From JBFKAV01 sp041621405 (lineage in GTDB: Bacteria; Pseudomonadota; Alphaproteobacteria; Rhodobacterales; Rhodobacteraceae): a stretch of 25,974 nt of DNA. Below the pieces are notes generated by a model. That model was not told the origin of the DNA, made no database searches, and worked only from the letters and a program-made list of their open reading frames with translations. The stretch spans positions 1 through 25,974 of the forward strand of contig JBFKAV010000032.1 in assembly GCA_041621405.1 (NCBI GenBank). Direction: 5' to 3'. Both the position numbers and the translations under genes were made by a program. Below are positions 22,903 through 25,974 of the stretch, in pieces. The first letter of the stretch is position 1, and each line of letters begins with the position of its first letter.

Positions 22903-23889
22903 ATGCCCGGACAGCGGCTGAGTGTTGTCGTTACGCGACGGTTGCCCGAAGCCGTGGAAACGCGGATGACCGAGCTTTTCGACGTGGAGCTGCGCCCGGA
23001 CGACACGCGGATGACGCGGGACGAGCTGATCGAGGCGATGGGCCGGGCCGACGTGCTGGTCCCGACGATCACCGAGGACATCGACGCCGCCATGCTGGCG
23101 CGTGCCGGCGAGAAGCTCAAGCTGATCGCCAACTACGGTGCCGGGGTGGACCACATCGACGTGGCGACCGCGCGGCAGCGCGGGATCCTGGTCTCGAACA
23201 CGCCGGGCGTGGTGACCGAGGACACCGCCGACATGGCGCTGGCGCTGATCCTGGCGGTGACCCGGCGCATCCCCGAGGGGCTCGCGGTGATGCAGGCGGG
23301 CAACTGGGCCGGCTGGGCCCCCACGGCCTTCCTCGGCGGCCGCGTCGGCGGGCGCCGGCTCGGCATTCTGGGCATGGGGCGGATCGGGCAGGCGGTGGCG
23401 CGTCGGGCCCGCGCCTTCGGCATGCAGATCCACTACCACAACCGCAAGCGCCTGCGCCCCGAGATCGAGGAGGAGCACGAGGCGACGTACTGGGAGAGCC
23501 TCGACCAGATGGTGAGCCGGATCGACATCCTGTCGATCAACTGCCCGCACACGCCCTCGACGTTTCACCTTATCAACGCCCGGCGGCTGAAGCTGATGAA
23601 GCCCTCGGCGGTGGTCGTGAACACCTCGCGCGGCGAAGTGGTCGACGAGAACGCGCTGACCCGGATGCTGCGCGCGAACGAGATCGCCGGGGCCGGGCTC
23701 GACGTGTTCGAGCGCGGCCACGAGATCAACCCGCGGCTCCGCGAGCTCGACAACGTTGTGCTCCTGCCGCACATGGGCTCGGCCACCGTGGAGGGCCGGG
23801 TCGAGATGGGCGAGAAGGTTATCATCAACATCAAGACCTTCGCCGACGGCCACCAGCCGCCGGACCTGGTGGTTCCCTCGATGCTGTGA
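22903..23889 (+). CDS. D-isomer-specific 2-hydroxyacid dehydrogenase (glyoxylate/hydroxypyruvate reductase type)
   Basis: The 328-residue protein has the dinucleotide motif GMGRIG (157-162) within GILGMGRIGQAVARRARAFG, and the catalytic trio Arg243 (NTSRGEVVDE), Glu270 (GLDVFE) and His290 (LLPHMGSAT). The substrate loop NYGAGVDHIDV (78-87) and the overall length resemble GyaR/GhrB enzymes, which reduce glyoxylate or hydroxypyruvate. A GGGGGAGAGG site precedes the ATG. Glyoxylate is made by the ethylmalonyl-CoA pathway encoded nearby, so a role in balancing it is reasonable but inferred. After the catalytic Glu the chain reads FERGHEINPRL instead of the commoner FExEPxxxPxL, a small departure from the family. 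Confidence 0.92.
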   Translation: MPGQRLSVVVTRRLPEAVETRMTELFDVELRPDDTRMTRDELIEAMGRADVLVPTITEDIDAAMLARAGEKLKLIANYGAGVDHIDVATARQRGILVSNTPGVVTEDTADMALALILAVTRRIPEGLAVMQAGNWAGWAPTAFLGGRVGGRRLGILGMGRIGQAVARRARAFGMQIHYHNRKRLRPEIEEEHEATYWESLDQMVSRIDILSINCPHTPSTFHLINARRLKLMKPSAVVVNTSRGEVVDENALTRMLRANEIAGAGLDVFERGHEINPRLRELDNVVLLPHMGSATVEGRVEMGEKVIINIKTFADGHQPPDLVVPSML

Positions 23890-24076
23890 GGTAGCCGAAG
23901 CTCGGATTGGTAGCGCCTGGTCCGAAGTGCTTCGCCATAGATTGGATTCGAATGCAGCGCTCTTTGCTGGCGGATCGCCCGCTGCCGCCACGATTCCGCC
24001 CCGACTCCGAAAGCCTCTCTTAACGTCTTCGCCCAAGCATCAATCCCGGGTGTGAAGATGGTGTGCGAGGTGGGAG

Positions 24077-25974
24077 ATGCTTTCTTGGGCAGTCAAATCC
24101 ACGTTCCTGAACGGGTCTGGCGGTTCGCCGCGGAGCGTTTCCGACATGGAGCTGACATCCGGCGGCGGGGGGATAAGGCTTCGGGTCTCCACGGCGGACA
24201 CCGGCGAGCTTCTCGTCTACAGCATGGATGCGGGCGGAAACGTGACGCTGATCGAGATTGACGCCCTTCCGACCAACGGGATCGCGGCCGAGGAACTCTG
24301 CGCAATCACCATTGGGGGCGAGGAACTTCTCGTGGCGCTCGTACCGCTTTCGGCGTCGGTGAGCCAGCTTGTCGCCTTCAACCCCTTGACGGGCCAGACC
24401 TATGCCTTCGCCGGTGCCGGCAACCGAGTGACTTCGATCGCCGTCGTCGAGGTGAGCGGCAGCGAATTCGTCTATGTGGCTTATGCCGACGGCTCGCCCA
24501 TAGACTGCTTCGAGCGCGACGCGGGCGGCGACTTCGTGCGCACGGGCGCGGTAAGCCCCGTGGGCGGAGCCGGGATCGCAGGGCTCGAGGCCGTCGAGGT
24601 GGCGGGAAAGATGCTGCTGATCGTGTCGGATTACAGCGGAGAGATCCGGAGCTTCCTCGTTTCGCCCGACGGATCGCTCACTCTCATCGACAGCGAAGGT
24701 GCCGGCGCGGGGCTCGGGATCAGCGGACCCGCCGAGGCGGAATGCGTGACGGTCGCCGGCGTCACCTACGTTGTTCAGGCGGCGACAGGCAGTTCCTCGC
24801 TGTCGGTGCTCCGGATCGAGTCGGACGGCAGCCTGACTCCGACCGATCACGTCATTGACAGTCTGCACACGCGCTTCCAGTCGGTGACCGCGCTGGAGGC
24901 CGTCACCATCAATGGGCAGGTCTACCTGATTGCCGGCGGGGCGGACGGCGGAATAAGCCTGTTCCTGCTCTTGCCCGGCGGCACGCTCTACCACCTCGGA
25001 ACGATTGTCGACAGCGCGAGCACCACGCTGTCGGCCGTCAACTCGATCGAGGCCGTGGTCGTGGGCGGCAAGATCCAGGTCTTCGTGAGCAGCGGCGACA
25101 GCCCGGGCTTCACCCAGATCACCCTGACCCCCGGGCCTGCGGGAACGATCAGGGTCGGCACCGGCGCCGCCGACACCATCGCAGGAAGCGCGGGCGACGA
25201 CGTGCTGGCAGGCGGCGAAGGCGCCGACGTGATCAACGGTGGGAGCGGCGACGACTTCCTGCTCGACGGGGCGGGCGCCGACACACTGACGGGCGGCGCG
25301 GGCGCCGACATCTTCGTCCTGAGCTACGATCAGGAAGTCGACGTGATCATGGATTTCGACCGCACCAAGGATCGGCTCGACCTCTCGGCATTTCCGCTTC
25401 TGCGGAACGTCGATCAGCTCCAGATCACGCCGATGCCCTGGGGCGCACGGATCAGCTATCTAGGCGAGGTGCTGGACATCCACACAGCAGACGGAATGCC
25501 TCTGACAGCCGCACAGATCGCGGGCCTCAGCGTCGTCAACCTCGATCACTACATGGGCCTCGAGGCTCTGGTCGGCTTGGAAATCGACGGCACCGACGGC
25601 GACGACGTCCTCGAAGGAACCCAGATGCAGGATGCGCTTCGTGGTCGCATGGGCAACGATACGCTTCTCGGCCATGCCGGGCACGACACGCTTCTCGGCG
25701 ACGGCGGCAACGACCGGCTGGAGGGCGGCGAGGGCGACGATTCGATCGACGGCGGCGACGGCGACGACGAGCTCCTGGGCCAGGCGGGCAACGACACGCT
25801 GAACGGCGGCGAGGGCAACGACAACATCTCGATGTCGGACGGCGACGACCTGGCCGACGGTGGCGGCGGCGACGACCGGATGGGCGGCGGCCTCGGCAAC
25901 GACACGATGGACGGCGGGCTCGGCAACGACTTCATGGGCGGCGGCCCCGGCGACGACACCGTGCGCGGCGGCCC
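24077..25974 (+). CDS. RTX calcium-binding protein with propeller-like N-terminal half, partial
   Basis: The frame opens at the ATG at 24077 (GAGG seven bases upstream) and runs off the right edge after 632 residues. Residues about 75-356 hold six copies of a roughly 50-residue repeat, each starting near EAVxVxG, with Leu/Tyr strands and a PDGSL-type turn; this suggests a seven-bladed beta-propeller. Two RTX blocks follow: 359-435 (nonapeptide GGxGxDxLx repeats ending FVLSYDQEVDVIMDF) and 503-632 (continuing past the edge). RTX repeats bind calcium and fold outside the cell after export by a type I (TolC-ABC) system, which uses a C-terminal signal not visible here. There is no N-terminal signal peptide, as expected. 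The target of the propeller is unknown. Confidence 0.88.
   Translation, partial: MLSWAVKSTFLNGSGGSPRSVSDMELTSGGGGIRLRVSTADTGELLVYSMDAGGNVTLIEIDALPTNGIAAEELCAITIGGEELLVALVPLSASVSQLVAFNPLTGQTYAFAGAGNRVTSIAVVEVSGSEFVYVAYADGSPIDCFERDAGGDFVRTGAVSPVGGAGIAGLEAVEVAGKMLLIVSDYSGEIRSFLVSPDGSLTLIDSEGAGAGLGISGPAEAECVTVAGVTYVVQAATGSSSLSVLRIESDGSLTPTDHVIDSLHTRFQSVTALEAVTINGQVYLIAGGADGGISLFLLLPGGTLYHLGTIVDSASTTLSAVNSIEAVVVGGKIQVFVSSGDSPGFTQITLTPGPAGTIRVGTGAADTIAGSAGDDVLAGGEGADVINGGSGDDFLLDGAGADTLTGGAGADIFVLSYDQEVDVIMDFDRTKDRLDLSAFPLLRNVDQLQITPMPWGARISYLGEVLDIHTADGMPLTAAQIAGLSVVNLDHYMGLEALVGLEIDGTDGDDVLEGTQMQDALRGRMGNDTLLGHAGHDTLLGDGGNDRLEGGEGDDSIDGGDGDDELLGQAGNDTLNGGEGNDNISMSDGDDLADGGGGDDRMGGGLGNDTMDGGLGNDFMGGGPGDDTVRGG
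24299..25144 (+). repeat. Six tandem propeller-type repeats of about 50 residues
   Basis: Repeat starts fall at residues about 75, 122, 171, 222, 274 and 325 of the RTX protein (period 47-52). Conserved positions are Glu-Ala-Val before a Gly, a two-strand hydrophobic core and a Gly-Ser-Leu turn. The repeats are divergent in DNA sequence and are seen only in translation. Confidence 0.6.
25155..25974 (+). repeat. RTX nonapeptide repeat blocks
   Basis: Two blocks of GGxGxDxUx repeats, 25155-25376 and 25583 to the edge, are separated by about 70 residues. In the second block the nearly 27-base DNA periodicity (GGCGGC...GGCAACGAC) is clear. The array continues outside the window. Confidence 0.85.

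Noticed and set aside
24052..24261. 69-residue frame overlapping the start of the RTX gene
   Set aside because: It is in a different frame from the RTX protein, which is continuous with clear repeats from 24077, and the short frame has no family features.

Overview
The window is one continuous stretch of a very GC-rich, gene-dense chromosome. The gene families point to an alphaproteobacterium of the Rhodobacteraceae/Rhodobacterales type: crotonyl-CoA carboxylase/reductase plus ethylmalonyl-CoA mutase, the alphaproteobacterial TIGR02186/Alph_Pro_TM membrane protein, a DUF2125 protein, an HvrA-like H-NS protein, an Irr-type iron control element and a CtrA-type site. I see no rRNA, tRNA, CRISPR array, insertion sequence or prophage. 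No gene-free stretch exceeds 300 bases. Both edges cut genes: a fumarylacetoacetate-hydrolase-type hydratase on the left and a large RTX protein on the right.

Layout. (1) 1-399, minus: partial hydratase. (2) 612-3599, plus: nfuA, GFA protein, tsaB and rimI in a tight cluster, then purine nucleoside phosphorylase. A perfect Irr-type box sits in front of nfuA. (3) 3684-5365, plus: TSUP exporter and the TIGR02186 membrane protein, overlapping. (4) 5382-7906, minus: a 65-aa small protein, a RecD-like helicase and an SDR, with a CtrA-type site upstream. (5) 8108-14507: the ethylmalonyl-CoA region. ccr (minus) and ecm (plus) flank a PlsB-like acyltransferase, a secreted four-cysteine protein and a four-helix membrane protein. 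(6) 14640-17827: an H-NS-like protein, an HD-domain protein with an oxygenase-like metal-ligand pattern, a CysQ/IMPase-type phosphatase and TldE/PmbA. (7) 17930-20904: an exported DUF2125 protein divergent from an SDR plus a crotonase-like gene. (8) 20901-23889: HNH protein, cation diffusion facilitator, SH3 protein, then divergently a glyoxylate/D-2-hydroxyacid reductase. (9) 24077-end: an RTX calcium-binding protein with a propeller-like N-terminal half.

Functionally, most of the window is housekeeping: Fe-S assembly, tRNA t6A modification, nucleoside salvage, sulfur export and nucleotide clean-up. The clear metabolic theme is C2 and short-chain acyl-CoA assimilation through the ethylmalonyl-CoA pathway. 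The glyoxylate reductase may connect to it because that pathway produces glyoxylate. I found no wholly new multi-gene system. The items most worth a second look are the Irr box at nfuA, the crotonase homologue lacking both catalytic glutamates, the HD protein, the codon-usage break at the 3' end of ecm running into an AT-rich H-NS promoter, and the propeller-RTX architecture. Several long open frames antisense to these genes are high-GC shadows and were left out.
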